In this document: positions 13,219 to 19,230 of the stretch, in pieces
Layout of the letters: each line of letters opens with the position of its first letter
Numbering within the stretch: the first letter of the stretch is position 1
From: an uncultured Eubacteriales bacterium
GTDB taxonomy: Bacteria; Bacillota; Clostridia; Oscillospirales; Oscillospiraceae
Length of the DNA: 19,230 nucleotides
NCBI GenBank assembly: GCA_900549885.1
Contig: URQA01000037.1
Location: 1 to 19,230 of the forward strand
Reading direction: 5' to 3'
Translations under genes and position numbers: made by a program
Notes under the pieces: generated by a model
Told to the model about the DNA's origin: nothing
Database searches by the model: none
The model's input: the letters and a program-made list of their open reading frames with translations, nothing else

Positions 13219-14385
13219 ATGTTCCGGGTGCTCAGAAGAAAATGGCTGCGGGATCTGCTGCTGACGGCGGCTCTGCTGGCGGCCACCGCCGCCCTAGTGG
13301 CCGCCCCCAGCCAGGCCATCGAGGGGGCGAAAAATGGGCTGGCCCTGTGCGGCAACGTCATCATCCCCTCCCTGTTCCCCTTTTTTGTCCTGTCCTCCCT
13401 GGTGGTGGACCTGGGTCTGGCCGCTTATCTGGGCCGGGCTCTGGAGAAGGTCATGCGCCCCCTGTTTCGGGTGGGAGGCAGCTGCGCGGCAGCGGTGGCC
13501 ATGGGCTTTGTGGGGGGATACCCCGTGGGAGCCCGCACCGCCCTCCAACTTTACCAACAGGGGCAGTGTACTAGGGCTGAGGCGGAACGGCTGCTGGCCT
13601 TCTGCAACAATTCGGGACCCGCCTTCATTCTGGGAGTGGTGGGAGCGGGTGTGTTTGGCTCCGGTCGGGTTGGGTTGCTGCTCTATCTGACCCATGCCGC
13701 CGCCTCCATCCTGGTGGGTATTTTGTTCCGCTTCCACGGCGGCCGGGACGCGGGTCGGGAGAAGCGACCTGTCCGGGCCACCTTTGAGACAGTCCGGGCC
13801 AGCAGCGCCTTCACCGGAGCGGTGGTCAAAGCCCTCCAGTCCACCTTGAGCATCTGTGCCTTTGTGGTGTTCTTCTCCGTGGTGCTGGAGCTGCTGTCCG
13901 CCTATGGGGTATTGGCTGCGCTGGCTCGGGTGTTGGCCATGTTCGGTGTGGGGGAGGAATGGGCCCGGCGGCTGGTGGCCGGCCTGCTGGAGCTGTCCTC
14001 CGGGGTGTCCTCTCTCACCGGTGCAGGCTCCCAGGGCGTGTCCATGGCGGCCTTCATGCTGGGCTGGGCCGGCATCAGCGTACACTGCCAGGTGCTGTCC
14101 TTCATCGGGGACAGCGGGCTGTCTGTACGCACCTATCTGGCAGGCAAGCTGTGCCACGGTATCATCGCCGCCGCCCTCACCGCCGCCGTCACACGGTTTT
14201 TCCCCCTGTCCGAACCGGTGTCCTCCTACCTGGCCGAACAGGCGGAAACCATCGCCGGACTGGACTTCACCTCCGCTTTGGCCATTTCCCTGGCCACGGT
14301 GTTCGTGGTGTGGACGCTGTGGGTGCTGCTGTGCGGGATGATGGTGAAAAAAAACGGTGGAAAAATGCCGCGCCATCGGTTATAA
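13219..14385 (+). CDS. ylbJ: YlbJ-like sporulation integral membrane protein
   Basis: A 388-residue membrane protein of the nucleoside-recognition (Gate) fold, matching the YlbJ family. Landmarks are 'NVIIPSLFPFFVLSSLVVDLG' (46-66), 'GFVGGYPVGART' (96-107) and 'LLAFCNNSGPAFILGVVGAG' (125-144). A second matching hydrophobic block is at about 215-330. In Bacillus and Clostridia, YlbJ is made in the mother cell under sigma-E and is needed for normal spore formation, so this gene supports an endospore-forming host. The ATG has GGAGGTGA just upstream. It is divergent from the GTPase-NYN gene. No clear sigma-A promoter was found for it, which fits sporulation-sigma control. Its stop codon overlaps the -10 of the next gene's promoter. 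Confidence 0.88.
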   Translation: MFRVLRRKWLRDLLLTAALLAATAALVAAPSQAIEGAKNGLALCGNVIIPSLFPFFVLSSLVVDLGLAAYLGRALEKVMRPLFRVGGSCAAAVAMGFVGGYPVGARTALQLYQQGQCTRAEAERLLAFCNNSGPAFILGVVGAGVFGSGRVGLLLYLTHAAASILVGILFRFHGGRDAGREKRPVRATFETVRASSAFTGAVVKALQSTLSICAFVVFFSVVLELLSAYGVLAALARVLAMFGVGEEWARRLVAGLLELSSGVSSLTGAGSQGVSMAAFMLGWAGISVHCQVLSFIGDSGLSVRTYLAGKLCHGIIAAALTAAVTRFFPLSEPVSSYLAEQAETIAGLDFTSALAISLATVFVVWTLWVLLCGMMVKKNGGKMPRHRL

Positions 14386-14386
14386 T
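14358..14386 (+). promoter_or_regulatory. Predicted sigma-A promoter of the small Cys protein, overlapping the ylbJ stop
   Basis: -35 TGGAAA (14358-14363), 17-bp spacer, perfect -10 TATAAT (14381-14386). The -10 contains the ylbJ TAA stop codon. It gives the small gene independent vegetative expression from a sporulation-type neighbour. Confidence 0.6.
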
Positions 14387-14428
14387 GGGAGTATATTGGT
14401 CATTTTCGCAAATGGGAGGAAACGTTCC

Positions 14429-14638
14429 ATGTTGTTTGAAAAGGATATCGAGCCTCGCTGTGCCTACTGCAAGCGAGGCTCTCTTCTGGGCGAGGATCAG
14501 GTGATGTGTCTCAAGCGGGGCATCATGTCTGCCGCCGGCTCTTGTCGCGCCTTCCGGTACGACCCCCTCAAGCGGGTCCCCCCCAAGCCTCTGCATCCGG
14601 ACTTTTCGAAGCTGCGGGATGAGGACTTCGTATTGTGA
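14429..14638 (+). CDS. Small four-cysteine protein, possible zinc or iron-sulfur site
   Basis: A 69-residue protein beginning MLFEKDIEPRCAYCKRGSLL. Cysteines at 11, 14, 27 and 39 (CxxC, then single cysteines) make a plausible metal site in a small ribbon-like fold. The C-terminal part is Pro/Lys/Arg-rich, then acidic (KLRDEDFVL). No signal peptide or membrane helix. The ATG has GGGAGGA eight bases upstream; a longer in-frame reading from 14357 would begin inside ylbJ and is rejected. It has its own promoter and a strong terminator, so it is a monocistronic gene. I recognise it only as a conserved-looking Clostridia hypothetical and propose no function. Confidence 0.8.
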   Translation: MLFEKDIEPRCAYCKRGSLLGEDQVMCLKRGIMSAAGSCRAFRYDPLKRVPPKPLHPDFSKLRDEDFVL

Positions 14639-14648
14639 GTTTCAGGAG

Positions 14649-14683
14649 AAAACCCCCGTCGGGATCATCCCGACGGGGGTTTT
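14649..14683 (+). terminator. Strong bidirectional intrinsic terminator after the small Cys protein
   Basis: A 12-bp GC-rich perfect stem (CCCCCGTCGGGA / TCCCGACGGGGG, loop TCA) flanked by AAAA and TTTT, giving 16 paired bases and a short T run. It begins 10 bp after the stop codon. Confidence 0.9.
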
Positions 14684-14854
14684 CATCTGTTGCAGACCTT
14701 AGCCGTTTGGGGGGTAGCTTCGCTTGACGTAGATCTCCCAGGAACGCAGCTTCTGGATTCCGATTTTCAATGATTTCGCGGCCTCCCCTTTCGCACCACT
14801 GCCCGTCCCCCTGCATAGCCTGTGGTGTGAAAATCCCAGTCAGGAGGTTCTTTT
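14684..14854 (+). other. Gap upstream of the two-domain P-loop gene
   Basis: This 171-bp gap must hold the promoter of the downstream gene, but no good sigma-A hexamer pair was seen. A TTGACG at about 14723 has no matching -10. A different sigma factor is possible. Only the ribosome binding site CAGGAGG, 7 bp before the ATG at 14855, is clear. Confidence 0.4.
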
Positions 14855-15940
14855 ATGCTGAATCTACAATATTTCCTGGGAGCTAACTCCCCGGGAGGGT
14901 TTTACTCCCTTTACCACGAACTGCTGCCCACCGAACAGGCTAAGGCCATTTATATTTTAAAAGGAGGGGCGGGTTGCGGCAAATCCTCCCTCATGCGCCG
15001 GGTGGCCCGCCACGCCGAGGCTGTGGGGCTAGATACGGTGTCTATTCTCTGTTCCGGGGACCCGGATTCTCTGGATGCCCTCATCCTCCCCCAGCGGGGA
15101 ATCGCAATTGTGGACGGTACCGCGCCTCATATCGTGGAGCCCCACTATCCCGGTGTAGTGGAGAGCTATGTGGACCTGGGCAGCTGCTATGACCGGGCTG
15201 GCCTAGCCCCTTTGCGGCAGGAGATTATCTCCTCCACAGACCGCTATAAGGGTCGCTACCCACGGGTTTACCGCTGCCTTGAGGCGGCAGGCCAACTGCG
15301 CCGGGATAACCGGGAGCTGATGCTCACCAGTACGCTGACGGCCCGCATGACAAAGCGGGCGGCGGGTATCATCCATCGGGAGGTCAAAAAAAATGGCGCC
15401 CAGCCCGGGTGCGTTTCCCAGCGTTTTTTGTCCGCTGTCACCCACCGGGGCTACGTCATGTTGTGGGACACGGTATCTGCCCAAGCCAAACGGGTCTATG
15501 AACTCAGTGACAGCTATGGCTGCTCCCATGAGTTGTTGTCTCCTATCCTCACCGCCGTCGCTGCTGCCGGGTGGAACGTCACCGCCTGCCCGGATCCTAT
15601 GGCTCCGGATCGCCTAGCACACCTCATTGTTCCCGGCCTATCCTTGGCTTTCGTCTCCACCACACCGGACCAGCCCTGGCCTCAGCGGCCCTACCGCCGT
15701 CTCCGGCTGGACGCTATGGCGGACCAGGAGCTCTACCGGCTCAACCGGCCCCGCATCCGCTTTACCCGCAAAGTGGCCTCCGCACTGGAAGAGGAAGCCG
15801 TGTCTGGTCTTGCCCAAGCCAAGTCTGACCATGACAAGCTGGAGGCGCTTTATAACCCTCATGTAAACTTTGAACAGGTGTATGCCATTGCCGATCATCT
15901 GGCCCAGGAGATTCTGGACCCGCCGTCTCAGGAAGCATAA
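14855..15940 (+). CDS. P-loop NTPase with a degenerate second P-loop half (PRK06851-like family)
   Basis: A 361-residue protein. The first half has Walker A GGAGCGKS at 37-44 after 'IYILK', then 'CSGDPDSLDALILPQRGIAIVDGTAP' (positions about 66-91) and 'HIVEPHYPGVVESYVDLG'. This pattern matches a Firmicutes ATPase family of about 360 residues in which the two halves are related. The second half repeats the plan: 'VYELSDSYGCSHELLSPI' where the P-loop should be, then 'CPDPMAPDRLAHLIVPGLSLAFVSTTP', which echoes the first half's CSGDPDSLDALILPQ...AIVDGTAP. In the second half the glycine-rich loop and the Lys-Ser are lost (YGCSHE in place of GCGKSS), so it probably does not bind nucleotide. The start has CAGGAGG 7 bp upstream. 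The family's function is unknown. The gene ends convergently with the DUF6514 gene. Confidence 0.8.
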   Translation: MLNLQYFLGANSPGGFYSLYHELLPTEQAKAIYILKGGAGCGKSSLMRRVARHAEAVGLDTVSILCSGDPDSLDALILPQRGIAIVDGTAPHIVEPHYPGVVESYVDLGSCYDRAGLAPLRQEIISSTDRYKGRYPRVYRCLEAAGQLRRDNRELMLTSTLTARMTKRAAGIIHREVKKNGAQPGCVSQRFLSAVTHRGYVMLWDTVSAQAKRVYELSDSYGCSHELLSPILTAVAAAGWNVTACPDPMAPDRLAHLIVPGLSLAFVSTTPDQPWPQRPYRRLRLDAMADQELYRLNRPRIRFTRKVASALEEEAVSGLAQAKSDHDKLEALYNPHVNFEQVYAIADHLAQEILDPPSQEA

Positions 15941-16024
15941 CCACAAATTCCGGAAAGGCTGGGCAGAAAGCGGCAGCGCCTTAAACGCTCAATGCCCTCT
16001 CTTATTTCCATCTTTTCTCTATCC

Positions 16025-16300
16025 TCACAGCCAGTCCTCCACTACATCCCGCAGCCCGGCCGGTGTCACGCTATTTCGGGTGAGCAGCTCCATCAACTCA
16101 TCAATCCTGGGGATGCTGGTGGTCACATGGGCCACAACGGCCGATGGCCCGGTTGGCTCCTGGGCGATCTTTACCCCATAGCTTTCGCAGCTGAAGGGCC
16201 CTACATCCATCTCATCAATGAGGATGGAATAACGGTACCGGACGGCATCGCCTTCCTCTCCCTCCACCTGCTTGGTACAAACTACAAGCTCGCGCATCAT
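16025..16300 (-). CDS. DUF6514-family small protein
   Basis: A 91-residue soluble protein. It begins MMRELVVCTKQVEGEEG, then IDEMDVGPFSCESYGVKI, and ends IPRIDELMELLTRNSVTPAGLRDVVEDWL. The VGPF-CESYGV core and the IDEL-LL-VTP-L-DVVEDWL end are characteristic of this Firmicutes family. No enzyme motif, signal peptide or membrane helix. An AAAGGAGAG site precedes the ATG; the second ATG at 16297 is an alternative. Its promoter region carries two 0A-box-like heptamers 10 bp apart. Function unknown; the regulation hints at a link to the transition to sporulation. Confidence 0.82.
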   Translation of the reverse strand: MMRELVVCTKQVEGEEGDAVRYRYSILIDEMDVGPFSCESYGVKIAQEPTGPSAVVAHVTTSIPRIDELMELLTRNSVTPAGLRDVVEDWL

Positions 16301-16338
16301 TCGTTCCTCTCTCCTTTGTAGAAATGGTCTCTAAAAGA

Positions 16339-16367
16339 AGTATGCCGGGGTACGTATAATTTTTCAA
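16339..16367 (-). promoter_or_regulatory. Predicted promoter of the DUF6514 gene
   Basis: On the minus strand, -35 TTGAAA (16367-16362), 17-bp spacer, -10 CATACT (16344-16339), about 38 bp before the start codon. An alternative -10 TATACG (16358-16353) lies in the spacer with no good -35. Confidence 0.6.
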
Positions 16368-16385
16368 GCAAAACAAATCGCATAA

Positions 16386-16402
16386 TTCGACAAAATCCGA
16401 CA
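16386..16402 (-). promoter_or_regulatory. Candidate tandem Spo0A boxes upstream of the DUF6514 promoter
   Basis: On the minus strand TGTCGGA (16402-16396) and TGTCGAA (16392-16386) are exactly 10 bp apart. They lie about 20 bp upstream of the predicted -35, on the same face of the helix. TGTCGAA is the 0A-box consensus; the first copy differs at one position. Confidence 0.5.
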
Positions 16403-16513
16403 GCTCCACAAGATGTAGCGTCTCTTTTTTCATCTTTGGCACCAACACTTGAACAACGCCCTAAATCCCCTTGAATTTTCTACATTTTTACCAAAAACAT
16501 TGAAATCGCACAC

Positions 16514-16555
16514 AAAAGGGCCTCTTTCGTACATGCGTACGAAAGAGGCCCTTTT
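16514..16555 (-). terminator. Perfect 19-bp hairpin terminator of the bcd-etfBA operon
   Basis: Arms AAAAGGGCCTCTTTCGTAC (16514-16532) and GTACGAAAGAGGCCCTTTT (16537-16555) are perfectly complementary around a 4-nt loop. The hairpin begins about 16 bp after the etfA stop codon and has a T run on either strand, so it can work in both directions. Confidence 0.95.
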
Positions 16556-16570
16556 TCCTTTGGAGCTGAT

Positions 16571-17677
16571 TTATGCCTTGGAAGCTTTGTACTTAGCGAT
16601 GGCCTCGGTGAGCATGGGGCCAACTTTGAACAGGTCGCCGGTGATGCCATAGGTGGCCACGTCAAAGATAGGGGCGGAACCATTCTTGTTCACGGCGATG
16701 ATGCATTCGCTGTCCTGCATGCCAGCCAGGTGCTGGATGGCGCCGGAGATGCCCAGGGCTACATAGATCTTGGCGTGAACCGTCTTGCCGGTCTGGCCCA
16801 CCTGGTGGTCCGCGGCGATGAGGCCGGCGTCCACCACAGCGCGGGAGGCGCCTACCACGCCGCCCAGCACGTTGGCCAGCTCTTCGGCAATCTCAATGCC
16901 ACGCTTGGGGTCAGAGCTGATGCCGCGGCCCACGCTCACCACCACGTCGGCGCCCACCAGGTCCACCAGCTTCTTGGCGGACTTCTTGATCTCCACCACG
17001 TCCACGTGGATGTCAGTGGCGTCCAGCTTCACGTCCACCCGCTCCAGCACGGTCTTGGCTGCCGTCTCCTCGTTGTAAGGGGCGGTCTGCATCACGCCGG
17101 GGCGCACAGTGGACATCTGAGGCCGGTAAGAGGGGCACACGATGGTGGCCATCAGGTGGCCGCCAAAGGCAGGACGGGTCATCTTCAGGTTCTTGGTGTC
17201 CTCGAACTTGGTGTTGTCCACGTCAATGGTGGAGGTGGTCTTGAGGAAGGCCTTATACTTCTCCACGTCCACGTCCAGGTGGGTACAGTCGGCGGTCAGG
17301 CCGGTGTGCAGCCGGGCGGCTACACGGGGGCCCAGGTCACGGCCGATGTTGGTGGCGCCGATGAGGAACACCTCGGGCTTCTTATCCTCCACCAGGTCGC
17401 AGATGACCTTGGTATAGCCGTCGGTGGTGTAATCCTTCAGCAGGGGGTGTTCACAGATGTACACCCGGTCCGCGCCATAGCCGCCCAGGGCCTTGGCGTA
17501 GGTCTCGTTGATCTTGTCCCCCAGGAGGACGCCGCACAGCTCCACCCCCAGGTCATCGGCCAGCTTGCGGCCCTCGCTGAGCAGCTGATAGCCGGTGCCC
17601 AGGATGACACCGTCCCGCTGCTCGCAGAATACCCACACGCCCTTGAAGGCGGCGGTGTCTTTACTGTTAAAAGCCAT
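16571..17677 (-). CDS. etfA: Electron transfer flavoprotein alpha subunit
   Basis: A 368-residue EtfA that, with EtfB, carries electrons between NADH, ferredoxin and butyryl-CoA dehydrogenase. The C-terminal FAD-binding domain shows VSVGRGIS (about residue 246-253), 'VVGASRAVVDAGLI' (270-283) and 'QVGQTGKTVHAKIYVALGIS' (287-306), followed by 'GAIQHLAGMQDSECIIAVNK', the usual adenine and phosphate contacts. The N-terminal part (VWVFCEQRDGVILGTGYQLL) is the alpha domain I. No ferredoxin domain is fused. The start has GGAAGGGAG nine bases upstream and lies 18 bp after etfB. It ends the operon, just before the long hairpin terminator. In butyrate producers this set usually forms the bifurcating Bcd-Etf complex; bifurcation itself is inferred from context. 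Confidence 0.96.
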   Translation of the reverse strand: MAFNSKDTAAFKGVWVFCEQRDGVILGTGYQLLSEGRKLADDLGVELCGVLLGDKINETYAKALGGYGADRVYICEHPLLKDYTTDGYTKVICDLVEDKKPEVFLIGATNIGRDLGPRVAARLHTGLTADCTHLDVDVEKYKAFLKTTSTIDVDNTKFEDTKNLKMTRPAFGGHLMATIVCPSYRPQMSTVRPGVMQTAPYNEETAAKTVLERVDVKLDATDIHVDVVEIKKSAKKLVDLVGADVVVSVGRGISSDPKRGIEIAEELANVLGGVVGASRAVVDAGLIAADHQVGQTGKTVHAKIYVALGISGAIQHLAGMQDSECIIAVNKNGSAPIFDVATYGITGDLFKVGPMLTEAIAKYKASKA

Positions 17678-17695
17678 TGTTCAGCACTCCCTTCC

Positions 17696-18499
17696 TCAAA
17701 TAATGTGCTTCTCGCTCAGGATGGACACCAGCTGCTCACAGGTGGCCTTGTCGGCCCCCTCTAGCATGGTGCCAGCGCCCTTTACCGGGGGAGAGAAGGA
17801 CTTGTACACCTGGGTGGGAGAACCCTTCAGGCCCACCTGCTCCACGGTGATAGTGGGGTCGTCGGACAGGGCGTTGAAGTCCCACACGGTGTAGGGCTTG
17901 GCATAGCACTCCATGATGCCGCTGACGCTCATGTACCGAGGGGTGTTCAGCTCCTTGATGCAGGTAAGCAGGCAGGGAGTCTTGACCTTGATGGTCATAT
18001 AGCCGTCCTCCAGCTCCCGGCGGACGGTAAGCTGGCCGTTCTGATAGTCAATGGCGGTGACATAGGTCACCTGGGGGATATCCAGCTTCTCGGCGATCTG
18101 GGGGCCCACCTGGGCGGTGTCGCCGTCGATGGCCTGCCGGCCGCAGAACACGATATCCCCTTCCTCCACACCGATCTTGCGGATAGCCGCGGTGATGGTG
18201 GATGAGGTGGCGTAAGTATCCGCGCCGCCAAACTCCCGGGCGGAGATGAGCACCGCCTTGTCCGCGCCCATGGCCAGGCACTCCCGGAGCATGGACTCGG
18301 TGGGGGCGGGGCCCATGGACAGCACGATGACCTTCACATCGGGGTTCTGGTCCTTGATCTGGAGAGCGGCCTCCAAGGCGTTCATATCGTCGGGGTTGGA
18401 AATGGTGGCCATGGCGGCACGGTCCATGGTGCCGTCCTCTTTCACCGCCACCTTGCCGGAGGTGTCGGGCACCTGCTTGACACAGACAATGATTTTCAT
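17696..18499 (-). CDS. etfB: Electron transfer flavoprotein beta subunit
   Basis: A 267-residue EtfB. It begins MKIIVCVKQVPDTSGKVAVK and carries the flavin-binding motif GRQAIDGDTAQVGPQIAE (residues about 123-140), which is characteristic of the EtfB type found beside bcd in butyrate-producing Clostridia. 'YMTIKVKTPCLLTCIKELNTPRYMS' (positions about 167-191) is also a family landmark. A strong AAGGAGGAG ribosome binding site precedes the ATG. It starts 17 bp after the bcd stop codon and lies 18 bp before etfA, so bcd-etfB-etfA is a single transcription unit. Length is normal. Confidence 0.96.
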   Translation of the reverse strand: MKIIVCVKQVPDTSGKVAVKEDGTMDRAAMATISNPDDMNALEAALQIKDQNPDVKVIVLSMGPAPTESMLRECLAMGADKAVLISAREFGGADTYATSSTITAAIRKIGVEEGDIVFCGRQAIDGDTAQVGPQIAEKLDIPQVTYVTAIDYQNGQLTVRRELEDGYMTIKVKTPCLLTCIKELNTPRYMSVSGIMECYAKPYTVWDFNALSDDPTITVEQVGLKGSPTQVYKSFSPPVKGAGTMLEGADKATCEQLVSILSEKHII

Positions 18500-18516
18500 A
18501 TGCTCACTCCTCCTTC

Positions 18517-19230
<714 letters not shown>

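Noticed and set aside
13294..14376. Long minus-strand open frame opposite ylbJ
   Set aside because: Translation is His/Gly/Gln-rich with no membrane helices or known motif; the plus strand encodes an obvious YlbJ.
16730..17764. Long plus-strand open frame opposite etfA
   Set aside because: Antisense shadow of etfA with a low-complexity Gly/Val/His composition.

Overview
The window is about 19.2 kb of GC-rich chromosomal DNA that looks like a spore-forming, butyrate-producing gut Clostridia bacterium. The closest fit is the Flavonifractor/Lawsonibacter/Intestinimonas part of the Oscillospiraceae. This rests on strong AGGAGG-type ribosome binding sites, a ylbJ sporulation gene, a bcd-etfB-etfA operon, a DUF6514 gene and Spo0A-box-like sites. 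The genus is inferred from protein character, not from a marker gene. No rRNA, tRNA, CRISPR, insertion sequence or phage gene was seen. Both ends of the window cut through genes.

Layout. (1) 1-3846, minus strand: a peptide/dipeptide-type ABC importer, transcribed as lipoprotein binding protein, two permeases and an ATPase (cut by the window start). It has its own promoter and a strong hairpin terminator between the binding-protein gene and the permeases. (2) 4125-6234, minus strand: a Cys-rich radical SAM protein of unknown role, and upstream of it a TetR-type regulator. (3) 6373-7085, plus strand: two overlapping half-size TauE/SafE (TSUP) membrane genes, divergent from the TetR gene. (4) 7097-7942, minus strand: a secreted, membrane-anchored SH3-like protein. 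(5) 8128-10348, minus strand: a DUF1538 membrane protein and a double-domain PII-like protein, almost certainly one functional unit. (6) 10524-13091, minus strand: a TetM/EF-G-like GTPase fused to a Rae1/YacP-type NYN ribonuclease domain, the most striking protein in the window. (7) 13219-15940, plus strand: ylbJ, a 69-residue four-cysteine protein with its own promoter and terminator, and a two-domain P-loop protein whose second P-loop is degenerate. (8) 16025-16300, minus strand: a DUF6514 protein behind a promoter with two Spo0A-like boxes. (9) 16571-19230, minus strand: bcd (partial), etfB and etfA, ending in a 19-bp perfect hairpin terminator.

How they fit together. The Etf/Bcd genes encode the energy-conserving crotonyl-CoA reduction of butyrate formation. 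The importer would supply peptides to an amino-acid-using anaerobe. YlbJ and the Spo0A-like boxes tie part of the region to sporulation or transition-phase control. The most unusual items are the ribosomal GTPase-RNase fusion, the PII-linked DUF1538 transporter candidate, the split TSUP pair beside a TetR gene, and two tandem 0A-box pairs with exact 10-bp spacing in separate intergenic regions.
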